Positions 54,782 to 64,000 of a DNA stretch of 64,000 bases are shown piece after piece. Below the pieces are notes generated by a model, which was given only the letters and a program-made list of their open reading frames with translations, was not told the DNA's origin and made no database searches. Position 1 is the first letter of the stretch, and every line of letters begins with the position of its first letter. The translations under genes were made by a program, and so were the position numbers. This stretch comes from Cutaneotrichosporon cavernicola (Eukaryota > Basidiomycota > Tremellomycetes > Trichosporonales > Trichosporonaceae): assembly GCF_030864355.1 (NCBI RefSeq), contig NC_083395.1, positions 868,001-932,000 of the forward strand, in the 5' to 3' direction.

Positions 54782-56989
54782 ATGGCAACCGCTGCCGGAC
54801 CCGGCGCTGCTGCGGCACTCGGTACGTCCACTGTGAACTGGCTGACAGGAGCTGCAAGCACCGCGCGCGCCGATGCGGCAACAGCACCTGAATTCAACGA
54901 GACGACGACAGTCCTGCTCGAATGGAAGCTCTCTGGCTTGCGTGCTATGTACGACTCTAGCAAAGGAGACACCAAGAGGTACGTCTGTCTCTCCCCAACT
55001 CCCAGCATCCCGAGCGTTCCCTCTCATCCACCTCTTTCCCTCCTCTCCCGCCGCACCAACCTTCCGCCCTTCCCCTCCGCCCGCTGACAGAAGCAAATGC
55101 ATCAAGAGCGCCATCTTTGGCGATCCAGACAATCTGTGGGAAGTGCTCTTCTACCCAAACTCGGGCGTCAAGGACAAGGACAGCGGCCAGTTCTTCTCCA
55201 GTCTGTACCTGTGGTGTGTGGTGAGTTCCCCCCCCCCCCCCCCCCCCCACCCAGTCTCTTGCAGACGCTGCCTGAACATTCCTTGCCTCATTCCCCGCAC
55301 CAGCTAACCCCAGCCCACACAGCAGGAGCGCGAGAATGCGCTCGGTAGCAAATGGGTACGCAAGGGCCTGTGGTGGTTCCGCTTTGAGGTGCGCGCTGTA
55401 AACGAGTCGGGCAAGCCGGCGGTGTTAGGTGCGGCCAAGGATGCAAGCAACCATACGTTTGCAGCCGAGACGGCGACAAACTGGGGCTGGCAGAAGTTTG
55501 CGACGCGCGACTCGCTGTTCAAGCACCCTCTTGTCGAGATGAACGACTACTTCACCATCATTTGTACCATCACTTCGCAGCCACAACCTCCCGCCGGTCA
55601 TTGGCTGGGCCTCGGTATCCGTGACGAACGGCCCACAGCGTGGAGTCGGGACGCGTGGACTGGGAGCGGCGGCGCGAGTGGTGGCGTTGGTGGAGGGACG
55701 TATGCGGCAGGCGGGCCGATGCGCGTAGTCCCGCGCGATTTGATCAGCTCTGTTGGCGAGATGCTGGACGATCCTTGTGGGTTCATCTCCTTACACATGC
55801 TGACTCTCCGTAGTATACAGTGACATCGAGTTCGTGATCCCGGCGCCCAAGGGCACTGCCGCTGGTGGCAAGCGTGCCTCTCCACGCAAGATTTACGCGA
55901 ACAAGAAGCTCCTCAACCGGTGCGATTACTTTGACGCAATGTTCCACGGCGGGTTCGGGGAAAGCGACAGCAGCTTCGCCGAAGAGGACGAGGACGGGCT
56001 GGACCCCTTATCGGACTCGGACGGCGAGGACGAGGCAATGGATATGGTCAAGGGTCCACACTCTGGGATTCCGCGCGTCGCCGGGGACCCGCGCGACGAC
56101 CAGAGTATTTCGAAGGGTGCGAACACACCACCAGGGACAGACGGTAGCCGGAGCACCATCAAGAATGACCAGGACAATGGCGATGGTGCTGATGAAGGGA
56201 GTCACGACGGCGCAGAGACGAGCGTGTCCGGCCAGTCGAGTCTGCAAAGCCAGAGCGAGAGCGAGGACGAGGAGACGGACGGGAGTGGTGCAGGGCGTGA
56301 CCAGGCCGTTGCAGCGGCGGCTGCACCGCTGACGTCGCGCAGGCGCGCTCCGGAGGAGTCGGGCACAGTAGTGGGGCCGCGCAAGACGCGCGTCGTCGTG
56401 CACGACTCGGCATGGAGCACTTGGTGGGCGGTGCTGTTCTGGGTGAGATGACGGGTATCAACTCTAGCTAACAGCAGCTGTACACGGACGTCGTGTACTT
56501 TGCGCCGCTCGCCTCGTCCTTTGGTGATCCGAAGACGACGACGGAGACGAGCCCTCGTTCCCGCAGGGAATGGACGGCGCAGTGGCTTGCCGAGCGCGGC
56601 ATGACACACGAGACTGGTGAGGGGCCTGTCGGCCCGCGCCCGGTCTCGGCCAAGGCTGTGTACCGGCTCGCCGACAAGCTCGATTTGCCGGCACTCAAGT
56701 TACGGGCGTTCCAGCACATCATAAGTCAGCTTACGCCGTACAACATCCCTGCCGAGGTGTTTAGTAGATTCAGCAGCATGTTTGACGACGTGCGCAAGGT
56801 GAGGTTTTTGTCTGGATCATCAACTGACGCCAGGTCCAGTTGGTCTATTTCCTCAAGCACTGGGCCGAGATCAAGAAGAGCGACACGATGACGAACATCT
56901 GGTCGCAGATTCGGAGGGGCAAGCATGTCGGGTTTGAGGAGGTGTGGCCGCTCATTATGAGTCAGCTCGACTACCGCTCGACTAGTTGA
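54782..56989 (+). CDS. MATH and BTB domain protein
   Basis: Six exons, 54782-54978, 55091-55220, 55323-55776, 55814-56442, 56475-56798 and 56834-56989, giving 629 residues. The MATH part spans about residues 40-250 (TTVLLEWKLSGLRAMYDSS, FYPNSGVKDKDSGQFFSSLY, HTFAAETATNWGWQKFATRD). The BTB fold starts at YSDIEFVIP and RKIYANKKLLNRCDYFDAMF, is interrupted by roughly 140 acidic and Gln/Ser-rich residues, and resumes at VVVHDSAWSTWWAVLFWLYTD. A BACK-like helical end follows. MATH-BTB proteins usually bring substrates to Cullin-3 ubiquitin ligases; that role is inferred. Intron 2 contains a run of 21 C. Confidence 0.85.
55228..55248 (+). repeat. Run of 21 C in intron 2 of the MATH-BTB gene
   Basis: A homopolymer of about 21 C directly after the GTGAGTT donor. 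Its length may be uncertain in the assembly; being intronic it does not affect the reading frame. Confidence 0.85.
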
Positions 56990-57182
56990 TAGTAGACTGT
57001 GGTCTGACGACGTAGTTGTTTGTTCTATTCTCTTGTGTATGCATATGCATTTGGGTCGGAGGCGGACTCATGCCACTCCGCTTTCAGCCGAGGATTTCCC
57101 GCACCGGCCCAGAATTCAGACCCATTGTCTAACTGAACTCGAGCCTCTTTGATCGCTCAACATCATCAACATCAACATCAGA

Positions 57183-58510
57183 ATGGCGGCTCTTCCCGAC
57201 ATTGAAACGGAGCGAGTCCAAGACCCCGCCGAACTGCAAGAGGTGTGTTCTCCTCCCGACCACTCGCACTGACGGCAGCTGATTACCTCCCTAACCACCT
57301 CGGACGACGGAAACACGTCGTCGATCGGTTCCGAGCTCGAGGCATTAGAAGCCATCTATCCCGGTTCGATCCTGCTCTCGTCTCCGACTGCGACTCCGTC
57401 CGTGAGCCCCACCCCTCCAACTGCGAACCCCGCCGCCACCCCCTCACACAGACTGAGATACGAGATCTCCCTGCCCGCATGGGAAGATGGCGGCGTCTCC
57501 GCTGATGACCCCGACGCCGACGCCGCCCCGCGAATTAGGATCCTCGTAACCCTTCCCACGACGTACCCCGACGCCGCGCCAAGATTGCAGATAATGGGAC
57601 GGTATGTCGGCGCGTATGCGATTGACGCTGGGCTATGTGAGTGTGCAACCCCACACCTCCTCCCCCTCCCTCTCTCTTTCCCCCCCCCCCACCACACCCC
57701 TCCACCCCCCCCCCACCCCCACCCCCCCTAACCCCAGTCGGAGACATCACACGCACATTCATCTCCTCGGCCGGCGTGGGGTTCACTCCCGGCGTCCCAG
57801 CCGTCTTTGAAGGGCTCATACACGTCCAATCCCTCGTTGAGCCATGGTATCGCCAACGCGCCGAGGCGAGCGCCCAGGCGGAAGCGGCGCACGAGGCGAC
57901 ATCTAGAGGGTTGAATCAACCGACCGGGACAAAGGAGCTCGCGACCGGGACAAAGCTCGCGACCGGGACAAAGCTCCAGACAGGGACAAAGGCGCTCCAG
58001 ACAGCGTTGGACCAGTTGAGCTTCACGTCCCACACCCGCCCCGTCCCGAAAATCACGTCCTCGGAACCCATCACAGATCGCAAGTCGCAGTTTGTGGGGC
58101 ATGCGTGTCGGGTCGTGGATGAGGAGGACGTCATGGCGGTTGTGAGATCTTTGCTGGAGGATAAGCGGATCGCACGCGCGGCGCATCCGACCATCTGGGC
58201 GTATCGGACGGTTAGGGAGGTTGGCGGCGCTGCGGGACGTATTGTCGAGAGTGGTAGGTTCTCTTGTCCACGATTTTGATTCACTCACACAGACTACGAC
58301 GACGATGGCGAAACACAGGCAGGATCACGCCTCAAGCACCTCCTCGACGTGCTGGACCTCACTGGCGTGCTTGTTGTCGTGACACGCTGGTTTGGCGGCA
58401 TCCACCTCGGCCCAGACCGCTTCAAGCATATCAACCAGGCTGCGCGGGATGCGCTCGAGGCAGGCGGATTCCTCGAGCAAGTCGCGACCAAAAAGGGCCG
58501 GCGCAAGTAG
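57183..58510 (+). CDS. YIH1: Yih1/IMPACT-like RWD protein, Gcn2 regulator
   Basis: Four exons, 57183-57242, 57279-57636, 57738-58253 and 58293-58510 (introns 36, 101 and 39 nt), giving 383 residues. The N-terminal RWD domain shows SELEALEAIYPGSI and LVTLPTTYPDAAPRLQI. The C-terminal ancient domain (UPF0029) shows FVGHACRVVDEEDVMAVVRS, AHPTIWAYR, ESDYDDDGETQAGSRL and VVVTRWFGGIHLGPDRF. This order is that of Yih1/IMPACT, which binds Gcn1 and restrains the Gcn2 kinase in the cytoplasm. Oddities are a Pro/Thr/Ser insert inside the RWD domain and four tandem TGTK units (DNA about 57925-57995) between the domains. Intron 2 contains long C runs. It lies 61 bases from a convergent gene. Confidence 0.9.
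57925..57995 (+). repeat. Tandem ACCGGGACAAAG-type repeat in the Yih1-like linker
   Basis: Four imperfect copies code for TGTKELA, TGTKLA, TGTKLQ and TGTKALQ in the linker between the RWD and C-terminal domains. All unit changes keep the frame. Confidence 0.85.
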
Positions 58511-58571
58511 GCACAACACAGGTACACATGCATAATACATACACCATACACTCCACTCCCTTTCCTTCTGG

Positions 58572-59953
58572 CTACTTCTTGCGACGTGCATACCCGCCAC
58601 GCTTCACGCCCCGGCCGCGCCATCCTCCCCGACCGCGTCCCCGGCCGCCCGCCGGTGCCCGCTTCGGCACCACGGCGGCGACACCGAATGCGTCTGGGTC
58701 GTCATCCGAGTCGTCCTCGTTCGCGCCGCGGCGGAAGTGGTTCAGGTAGAACTCCTGCAACTGCGGAGAGAGCTCGCTGATCAGTGTCAGGCCTCCAAGT
58801 TCCTTCCTTGGTGGTGAGTACGAGGCGTTGAGCGCGGCAGCTCTCGCCGCTGCGCCAGAGAGCTGCCCCTTCTTCGCCTGCGGCGACTCGTCGTCGCTTA
58901 TGTATATTGGAGGGGTTGGCGTACGGCTGCGCCGCGCCTGTGTGCTCGGCAGCATCTCGAAATCTGGAATGTCAATCGGCTCGTAATGCAAGTTGCCCAA
59001 GTCGGTCATGTCCGCCATGTCGTCGTCCCACCCATCGTCGTAGTTGTTGGGTGAGTCTGCGCCCGCAGGCGCGATGGACGTGATGTCGTCGTTAAAGTCA
59101 CCGTAGTCCTCCTCGTCTGGGTCGGCAGGGCTCTTGCCCTTCCCCTTCCGCACCACTGGAGCTGGCTCCTCATCGTCAGCATCGCTGTCTTGCACCAAGT
59201 CCTTGCTCGGGCTCGAGGGCTTGGACGGCAAGGTACGCTTGGAGGTCGACCGCAAGAGTGGAGCATCATCGTCATCGTCGATGCCTTCACTCGCCACTAT
59301 GCGCCGACGCGTCCGTCGTATTGGAGGGCTGGGCGACCTGGTTCTGCCTGAGGATGAGTTGGACTGGGAAGTCCTTGCTGAGGAAGGTTTGGTGGTCGAA
59401 GTAGTCGCAGACGACGACAGCGCTGGGTGTTTACTTGGAGAGCGCCGGACGGGTGATGAAGACCCAACGAGGTCGATATGCTCCGGCTCGAGGGTGTCAC
59501 TGGGTGTCTGCAAGCTAGACGGCGCAGCGCGGGACGAGGAAGGTGCGTCTGGTGTCAGCTTTGAACTAAACCTACCGTAGCTGACGTACTGGACGACAGA
59601 CGCTTGAGCGCTCGGTCGGACCTGCGCTTAGCAGACTTGCGCAGCTCGTCCTGGGTGTAGTCCGTCTCGCTGATCTCTTCTATGTCATCGAACTCGTCTA
59701 CGACCTTGGAGACGGATCTTGGCCGCGGCTCTGGCGTGGTGACGGGCGAGCCCTTGAGGAATTCGGAGATTGGTGCCAGAGTACCTCGAGTGCGTGGCGT
59801 CGCTTTAGGGGTGGCTTTCAGCGGCATTGTAAAGTACGGGCTCTTGCGAGGTGGGGAAGGCGAAACGGAGAATGGCAGGAAGGAAGGGCGTGGTGGTGGG
59901 GAGCGCAGGGTGAGCTCAAACGTCCGGGGGGACGACAAGTCGATTGTGCGCAT
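58572..59953 (-). CDS. Acidic protein with Gly/Arg-rich C-terminus, unknown family
   Basis: Two exons on the minus strand, 59953-59590 and 59548-58572 (41-nt intron with GTACGT donor), giving 446 residues. No family is recognised. The N-terminal part is rich in TP/SP sites (KATPKATPRTRGTLAPISEF). The middle is strongly acidic (GIDDDDDAPLL, EEDYGDFNDDI, YDDGWDDDMADM). A likely folded or binding segment is LGGLTLISELSPQLQEFYLN followed by HFRRG. The end is GGRGRGRGGWRGRGVKRGGY, an RGG-type tail typical of nucleic-acid-binding or nucleolar proteins. Nuclear function is an inference from composition. An alternative start is the Met of MPLKATPK 42 residues later. The gene converges with the Yih1-like gene at a 61-base gap. 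Confidence 0.6.
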
Positions 59954-60281
59954 GCACTAGTGGAGTCGAGTGCGTTCTAGTTGAGATGTACACTCGACGA
60001 TGGTAATGTTGATGTTTGAATGATTACAAGGATGATTTCTGTAGAGTTGACGCGTCTGAACACACTGCTAAACACCTCATCTTACCCGCCGCCCGTATCA
60101 ACATTCCCTATTAACGGAAGTAAATAGATGGTAATTACCATTTGAAACATTGCCTAATCAGCTCGGTCTTTCCCTTGTTCCCTGATTGATTGAATCGCGT
60201 GCCTTAAACTCATCGCGACGAGCAACCTACATCCCGAGCTAAATCACTTCAGTATCGCTCGTTTTCCATCTCCTCTCCGCC
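59954..60281. promoter_or_regulatory. Divergent promoter between the GRG protein and DUF218 genes
   Basis: 328 bases, AT-richer than flanking coding sequence, with a TAAATAGATGGTAATTACC patch near 60120. No gene is supported. Confidence 0.4.
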
Positions 60282-61562
60282 ATGCTTCCCCTACCCAGTG
60301 GAACACGACACAAGCCTCGTTACGCGCCCGTCGGCGCCTACAGCTCGTACTCGTCACCTCTAACCGGCAGTGTTATGGGTGTACTCCGCACACGCTCTCG
60401 CTTAACCAACCTAGCGGTCGCGCTCATCCTGCTCTTTCTCTCCCTATCCCTGCTAGCCAACTTGCGGTCTTTAGCTTCCGGGCCGCCCCACCCGCATTTC
60501 AGATGGCATGCGGCGTGGGATGAGCTAGCAGACGCAGACATCCTCGACAGCGGCAGGCCACCAAGCGTCGAGACGACGATCAAGCGCGACCCACGAATGG
60601 TAGAGGTCGATCACCTCATCCTAGTCCCAGGTCACGCGGTGTGGCTGGGTTCCGACGTCGGACAGGTAGGAGAAGACGGCGAGTGGGTGCTGGAGGGGAT
60701 GCAGAAGGGCGGGAGCGTGGGCACGTACATCAAGCATATTGAGAAGGGAGCCAACATGGCCGCAGACGACCCAAACTCGCTTTTGGTATTCTCAGGGTAA
60801 GTCTATCCAGAGATGGAGCTGATGAAAGTGGCGCAACACGCGTACAGCTCACGTCGCCGCTCTCGGAAGGAGCATCGTACCACCGATTGGCCGCCGCCAA
60901 GGGTCTTCTCGACACTACCGGGTCCAGCACACATCTCCCCCTCTCGGCTCGCGCGACAACAGAGGAATTTGCACTTGACAGCTACGAGAACCTCCTCTTC
61001 TCCATGGCGCGCTTCCGGGAAGTCACCGGCCACTGGCCATCACAGGTCACAGTCGTCGGCTACGGGATGAAGCAACACCGGTGAGCCTTCTACGCGTCTC
61101 ATGAGAGCTGACGGCAGCTTTGAGCAGCTGCACCGCGGCGCGATCCGTTTCCCCGCGGACCGGTTCAGCTACGTCGGCATTGACGACATGGGCGACACGA
61201 GAGCGCACTATGAGGGCGAGGTGCGTCTACTCCCGTTGGGCTGACATTGCTGGATCGGTGGCTGACAAAAGCTCAAGTACGGCTACGCGCCATTCCTCTT
61301 TGCGCCATCCGGGTGCCGGCCACCACTCGCAACCAAGCGCGCCAACCGCAACCCCTTTGCTCGCTACCCACCCTATCACTCTAGCACGCCCGAGCTGGCG
61401 GCACTCCTCGAGTGGTGCCCGCCCAGTACACCCATCGGGGACGTCGCTGTGCCCACAACGCTGGGCGAGAGCGAGGGGATGGAGCCGCCAGCCGGATTTG
61501 TCGTGTACGACGGCAAGCTGCCGTGGGACGGGCTGAAGCGGTGGAACCGTGAGCGGGACTAG
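60282..61562 (+). CDS. DUF218 domain membrane protein
   Basis: Four exons, 60282-60796, 60829-61080, 61118-61220 and 61272-61562 (introns 32, 37 and 51 nt), giving 386 residues. A signal-anchor helix near residues 46-66 (LTNLAVALILLFLSLSLLAN) follows a basic N-terminus, indicating type II membrane topology. The lumenal DUF218 domain reads VDHLILVPGHAVWLG, SLLVFSGGATR, LSEGASYHRLAAAKGLL, EEFALDSYENLLFSM, VVGYGMKQHRFEQLHRGAIRFP. The 32-nt first intron was chosen because it uniquely restores the FSGG(A/Q)TR motif. DUF218 proteins include bacterial SanA/YdcF; fungal function is not established. Golgi or ER location is likely but inferred. Confidence 0.82.
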
Positions 61563-62070
61563 GGGCGGTGGCTTTGGCGTCGCGGGTCTGTTGGCGGTCA
61601 CTTTGGCGTCGCGGGTCGGTCCGAGGGCGGCCCAGGCGTTGTAATAACACGCTGCAATCTTGGGAGTAGCTAGGCATAGAGACCGATCGGCATTAGAGTA
61701 CTGCATGGACGATTTTGCATTGTACGCGTAGAGTGTCAAGGCGCGTCTTTGGTGCGACGTTTGCCACACGCCTTGGGCTGTGGCTGAACCCAAAGACCCA
61801 TCCGGATCCGAACCTCGTGTCGCTGACATTTGGCCCCTGGTGACTGGGCTGAAGGGGTAATGTCGGTGGCGGAACCGATTAGTCCCCATTTGCATCCGCT
61901 AATGAGGTTGATAGGTAAGGCTAATTGGTCCCATGACATGACATCACCGCGGCCATTGTCTAACGCCTCTCACCTAGCTCTTTGATCTGATTTCAGTCCC
62001 CCCATCTCATCGACTTTATCACTTATCGTCATCTCCCCATCTCTCATCTCTCCCTGCTCTGCCCATCGCA
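61563..62070. promoter_or_regulatory. Upstream region of the F-box gene
   Basis: 508 bases between two plus-strand genes. The first part contains a short direct repeat of TGGCGTCGCGGGT (near 61572-61618). The last 60 bases are C/T-rich leader. No gene is supported. Confidence 0.45.
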
Positions 62071-63385
62071 ATGTCTACCACCACCAGTCTCCTCCACACT
62101 GCGCTCCAAAACCTGCACGTAGCGCAGCAGGTCGCCCACCCATCGCACACCCCGCGCCCTCCCTCGTCGCGCTCGTCGCCGCCCGCCAGCCGCCGTAACG
62201 GCGACAGCAGCGACGACGACGAGTATGTTCCCGTCGGCCATGGCACTGCTCCAGGCACTCCTATCCCGGGTAAGGGTATGGTCCTCGGCCAGCGCATCAA
62301 GAAGGACAACGGGGCGCGCGACCCGGTAAGTACGGTGGCAAGATGTGACTGTCGGTGTGAGACTCATTGCTCTGCATTTGGTATTGCTGCTCTTGCCATG
62401 AGTGCTGTGTGTTTCTCGTACTTGGGCGTCATTGTACAGGAAATGGAGGCGGGAAGTGATGGCAAGAACGACTTGCGCGCGATCACTATTCCTTCCCTTC
62501 GTCCCCTCCCCTTCCCTCCCCTCCCCTCCCGCTTTCTCATCCCCACACCCGTCATCCTCCCTCATTACTCCCGCCATACCCCGTACCCATTACTAACATG
62601 CAGCTCAAAAACTTCCCCACGCACGTCGCAGTCCGCATCTTCCTCCAGCTCGACATCCGCAGCCTCGCGCGCTGCGACCGCGTCTGCAAGCGTTGGCGCA
62701 AGAGTAGCACCCTCAACTACAGTGAGTCGTTGCAGCTACCCAAAGTAAAGACCCCAGCTGACACATCTCCCATCGCGCCTCCCAAATTTATGACACACTG
62801 CTCTCTGTACCTACCTCATCTTCGCGTCCGTGCACATCCCTGATCTACACCTCAGTCTGGTTCCTCCAGAACCGCTCGCTCCAGCTTCCTGCCCTCCCGA
62901 GCGCGATGGGCGGCAAGACCCGCAAGCTCGACGACGGCACGGAGTTCTTTGACCCGTACGACAAGGGCACCAAGCTCTCGTCCCTCCCGCCCGTGGCTGT
63001 GCCCACCTCCAACCAGCCGCAATGGTCCAAGGCCGAGAGCAAGCGCGCTTGGAAGAGCGTGTTCCACACGACACTCGCGCGCAAGGACGCCGACAGCGAG
63101 GAGGACCATCCGTACCATGTAGACATCGACTCGCTCCACACTAGCGGTTACACCACACCCGTTCGTCACTCGCACGCCGGTATGGGCTCGGGCGCTGCTG
63201 CCCGTTGGTCCGACAATAGCGGGACTGGCGGGATGACGCCGACGGAGCGCAAGGTCGCCGCACGTGAGGGATACAAGGCGCTTGGGGGCCGGAAGAGCCG
63301 CACTAAGCGCCGCATGGGAGGTACGGGCGCTCGCAAGGGGCCCGACATCGAAGATGACGATCCGCGCTTCACTGCACCTTGGTAG
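62071..63385 (+). CDS. F-box protein
   Basis: Three exons, 62071-62325, 62604-62721 and 62856-63385 (introns 278 and 134 nt), giving 300 residues. After a Ser/Pro-rich disordered N-terminus, exon 2 codes a clean F-box near residues 86-125: LKNFPTHVAVRIFLQLDIRS, LARCDRVCKRWRKSS, continuing into exon 3 as YIWFLQNRSL. It should bind Skp1 and act as an SCF substrate receptor. The C-terminal half is polar, with EGYKALGGRKSRTKRRMGG near the end, a basic patch that could be a nuclear signal. No substrate domain such as WD40 or LRR is visible. Fungal relatives with this Gly/Arg end exist in my memory, but I cannot name one. Confidence 0.8.
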
Positions 63386-63652
63386 AGTGAACTAGACGCG
63401 ACGAGCGTCAGAATTGCGTGCGTCTCCTAGTACTCCCGTGCCGTCCTCGTCTGAGAAAGGCCATTGCGCCCGAAAAGAAGCCAGAAGCGCCCACGCGCGC
63501 CCTTATGGTCGGCACCCAGCCAATGCCACGGCCTGTTATCTGTTATCGTTGTCCGTTCGCAGTCCGTTGTCAATAGTAAATCGTCCAAGGGATCCGTAAT
63601 GAAGAATGCATACCTGCATGAAATATACAACACGTCAACCTTTCTCTATAAG

Positions 63653-64000
63653 CTACTGACGCTCCGCCTCACTTTCGACGACGAGGATGCGCTTGAGTGC
63701 CGTGAGAACGGCACGGCACGCCCGCGTCCACTGCTCGTCGGGGTTACCCACATCGCGGGGCTCTTCCGCGCTTGCGCCGAGGCCCATGACGCTCCCGAAG
63801 CCGGGCAGGCCGCTCGTGATGCCCGGAAGGCGGATCGAGTGTCCATTGATGCGGTCCTTGTTTATCCTGAGGTCAGTGTCTCTCCTTCTAGTGGACATAC
63901 TCGACGCCGCTTCCCCAAGCACGGCCGCTCTGGCGACCAAAATCGAGCAGCTGCTTGAGGCAATCGAGAAGCGCCACGAGCCCGCTCGAGAACTGCCTAT
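63653..64000 (-). CDS. 3' end of a truncated unknown gene
   Basis: The gene enters from the right edge on the minus strand. Exons seen are 64000-63901 (incomplete) and 63866-63653, joined by a 34-nt intron with GTATGT donor and CTGACCTCAG acceptor. The visible C-terminal peptide includes GLVALLDCLKQLLDFG, then INKDRINGHSIRLPGITSGL and PGFGSVMGLGA, ending VLTALKRILVVESEAERQ. Family not recognised. The internal frame without splicing is also open, so the join is tentative. It converges with the F-box gene across 267 bases. Confidence 0.5.
   Translation of the reverse strand: MGSSRAGSWRFSIASSSCSILVARAAVLGEAASSMSTRRRDTDLRINKDRINGHSIRLPGITSGLPGFGSVMGLGASAEEPRDVGNPDEQWTRACRAVLTALKRILVVESEAERQ

Noticed and set aside
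57350..57375. GGTTCGATCC resembling a tRNA B box
   Set aside because: Lies within the RWD coding region of the Yih1-like gene; no A box or acceptor-stem pairing could be found at the right distance.
1..64000. CRISPR arrays, transposons, viral or secondary-metabolite clusters
   Set aside because: No direct-repeat/spacer pattern, transposase, reverse transcriptase, polyketide or peptide synthetase motifs were found on either strand; all repeats are simple or intragenic.

Overview
This is a gene-dense nuclear segment of a filamentous or yeast-like fungus. Fungal affiliation is supported by Zn2Cys6 and C2H2 regulators with fungal-type middle domains, an Fhl1-type FHA/forkhead factor, RTC4-, Irc20- and Yih1-type proteins, and small spliceosomal introns in nearly every gene. 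Many introns are only 32-45 nt, with GTGAGT-like donors and CTAAC/CTGAC branch sites. GC-rich coding sequence, C-rich rather than T-rich intron tracts and short introns suggest a tremellomycete basidiomycete, possibly Trichosporonales. That placement is an inference.

Layout, left to right. 0.9-3.2 kb: C2H2 transcription factor. 3.4-5.9 kb: a mitochondrial DUF2358-like protein and a type-B carboxylesterase. 6.0-8.8 kb: a tiny split complex I subunit (NDUFB2-like) divergent from eIF2 gamma. 9.2-14.0 kb: Fhl1-like factor. 14.6-20.2 kb: RTC4-like protein and a two-hydrophobic-segment membrane protein. 22.1-25.2 kb: aldo/keto reductase divergent from a mitochondrial TPR (Mgr3-like) protein. 25.5-30.5 kb: SNF2/RING E3 helicase of the Irc20/SHPRH type. 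31.6-32.5 kb: L-rhamnose mutarotase, reconstructed from four exons. 33.8-37.4 kb: large UBE3D-type (HECT_2) protein. 37.9-39.4 kb: HSL-type hydrolase. 40.1-43.7 kb: F-box-like protein divergent from a Zn2Cys6 factor. 44.4-46.6 kb: copper amine oxidase with a cysteine-rich tail. 46.9-51.3 kb: giant intronless low-complexity protein. 51.9-54.3 kb: SLX4-like. 54.8-58.5 kb: MATH-BTB protein and Yih1/IMPACT-like protein. 58.6-63.4 kb: GRG-tailed acidic protein, DUF218 protein, F-box protein. The right edge holds a truncated minus-strand gene.

The genes do not form an evident biosynthetic or mobile cluster; they look like ordinary core genome. Loose functional threads (inference only) are translation and nutrient control (eIF2 gamma, Fhl1, Yih1), ubiquitin/SCF biology (Irc20-like, UBE3D-like, MATH-BTB, two F-box proteins) and DNA repair (SLX4-like, Irc20-like). 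I saw no tRNA, rRNA, transposon, CRISPR or viral sequence.

The most interesting signals are: a seven-cysteine metallothionein-like tail fused to the copper amine oxidase; a recurring pattern of low-complexity insertions inside folded domains (FHA, BTB, RWD, esterase); a giant disordered protein with repeated short beta-strand-like motifs; and an HECT_2 protein with a long N-terminal region carrying three copies of an unexplained QD[VF]P motif. All exon joins were made by eye from frame, splice-site and family-similarity agreement, so exact junctions are predictions.
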